A model generated the notes under the pieces. The model worked only from the letters and a program-made list of their open reading frames with translations, ran no database searches and was not told the origin of the DNA. 15,396 bases of DNA from contig JABURN010000102.1 in NCBI GenBank assembly GCA_014762585.1, positions 1 through 15,396 of the forward strand, read 5' to 3'. Shown here piece by piece: positions 14,853 through 15,396 of the stretch. The translations under genes were made by a program, and so were the position numbers. This DNA comes from Methylophaga sp. (GTDB lineage: Bacteria > Pseudomonadota > Gammaproteobacteria > Nitrosococcales > Methylophagaceae). Positions within the stretch are counted from its first letter, which is position 1. Every line of letters begins with the position of its first letter.

Positions 14853-15396
14853 ATGAAGCTCAGCCACTATCCGGTTCTTTTCACTCTTTGCTTATGGCTG
14901 CTACCACAGCACAGTGCCGCTGATTCTATGGCGACTGCCAGCGTCACACTGAAAACGATACCAGCCCAATATCAGTTTGATGGGGTGGTTGAAGCGGTAA
15001 ACCGGGCTACCGTCTCTTCGCGTATCGCGGCGGAGGTTATCGAGATCAATGTGGATGTCAATGACCGGGTTGCTCAAGACCAGGTCATTCTGCGTTTCCG
15101 TGACGATGAAATTAAAACCCGGCTGATGCGCGCTGAGGCGAATCTACTCGCAGAAAAGGCGCAGTATCAGGAAGCTCTGGCCAGGCAAAAAGAAGCACAG
15201 GCCGAAGCCGGACGGGTAGCCGATCTTTTTGCCCGTAAACAGGTGACCCGTTCGGCACTGGACAAAGCGGAAGCCGATAAAGCTGCTGCCAATGCCCGGG
15301 TGAATGTGCTGGCAGCGCAAATCAAAGCCCGCGAGGCCGAAGTCGCTGAAGCAAAAGTCGCCTTATCCTATACCGTGGTTAAGGCGCCCTATGCCG
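14853..15396 (+). CDS. RND efflux membrane fusion protein (HlyD/AcrA family), N-terminal part
   Basis: The gene runs off the window; 181 residues are visible with no stop. A signal peptide (MKLSHYPVLFTLCLWLLPQHSAA, cleavage near residue 23) precedes a beta strand region. Next comes the first half of a biotinyl-lipoyl-like domain: VSSRIAAEVIEINVDVNDRV then DQVILRFRDDE. A long helical hairpin rich in Ala, Glu, Lys and Gln follows (residues about 85–170), and the return strand begins at LSYTVVKAPYA. This is the order of periplasmic adaptor proteins that link an RND pump to an outer-membrane channel. There is no obvious lipobox Cys at the signal cleavage site. The ATG at 14853 is chosen over 14832 because GGGA lies 6 nt upstream. 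The pump gene is presumably downstream. Confidence 0.88.
   Translation, partial: MKLSHYPVLFTLCLWLLPQHSAADSMATASVTLKTIPAQYQFDGVVEAVNRATVSSRIAAEVIEINVDVNDRVAQDQVILRFRDDEIKTRLMRAEANLLAEKAQYQEALARQKEAQAEAGRVADLFARKQVTRSALDKAEADKAAANARVNVLAAQIKAREAEVAEAKVALSYTVVKAPYA

Overview
The window comes from a gammaproteobacterial chromosome of moderate GC content. Three things point there: the spoT–ridA–recG–ubiC–ubiA order, the bioB-F-H-C-D operon with BioH as the pimeloyl-ACP methyl ester esterase, and the ComF/GntX neighbour. A marine, Methylophaga-like lineage is a guess from general similarity and cannot be proved from the sequence alone. It is almost wholly ordinary core chromosome, densely packed, with many 1–11 nt gene overlaps and several GTG or TTG starts.

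Layout. (1) Positions 1–5752, + strand: the 3' end of spoT, then ridA, recG, ubiC, ubiA, a short chemoreceptor-like helical protein, and an exported thermonuclease-like protein. recG/ubiC/ubiA/helical protein are joined by stop-start contacts and look translationally coupled. (2) Positions 5757–8856, − strand: read in the direction of transcription this is comF, a structured repeat, a GAF-GGDEF diguanylate cyclase, a small K+ channel, and a membrane protein with conserved-looking Cys residues. (3) Positions 8900–14081, + strand: bioB, bioF, bioH, bioC, bioD, then 3 nt later a LapG-like cysteine-protease lipoprotein. bioA is absent from the window. (4) Position 14093 onward: a glutathione S-transferase on the − strand, divergent from the 5' end of an RND-type membrane fusion protein that runs off the window.

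How the genes work together. BioC methylates malonyl-ACP to start pimelate synthesis and BioH removes the methyl group. BioF, BioD and BioB then complete biotin synthesis, with BioA encoded elsewhere. UbiC and UbiA perform the first two dedicated steps of ubiquinone synthesis. The diguanylate cyclase and the LapG-like protease could belong to one c-di-GMP-controlled surface programme, but no LapD or LapA partner is in view.

The most unusual non-coding object is a 269-bp element at 7871–8139. It has 35-bp terminal inverted repeats (31/35 identical) and two homologous hairpin modules facing each other. It fills almost the entire gap between comF and the cyclase gene. Twelve bases identical to its terminus recur at 14084–14095, between two convergent genes. 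No clear new defence or mobile system was found.
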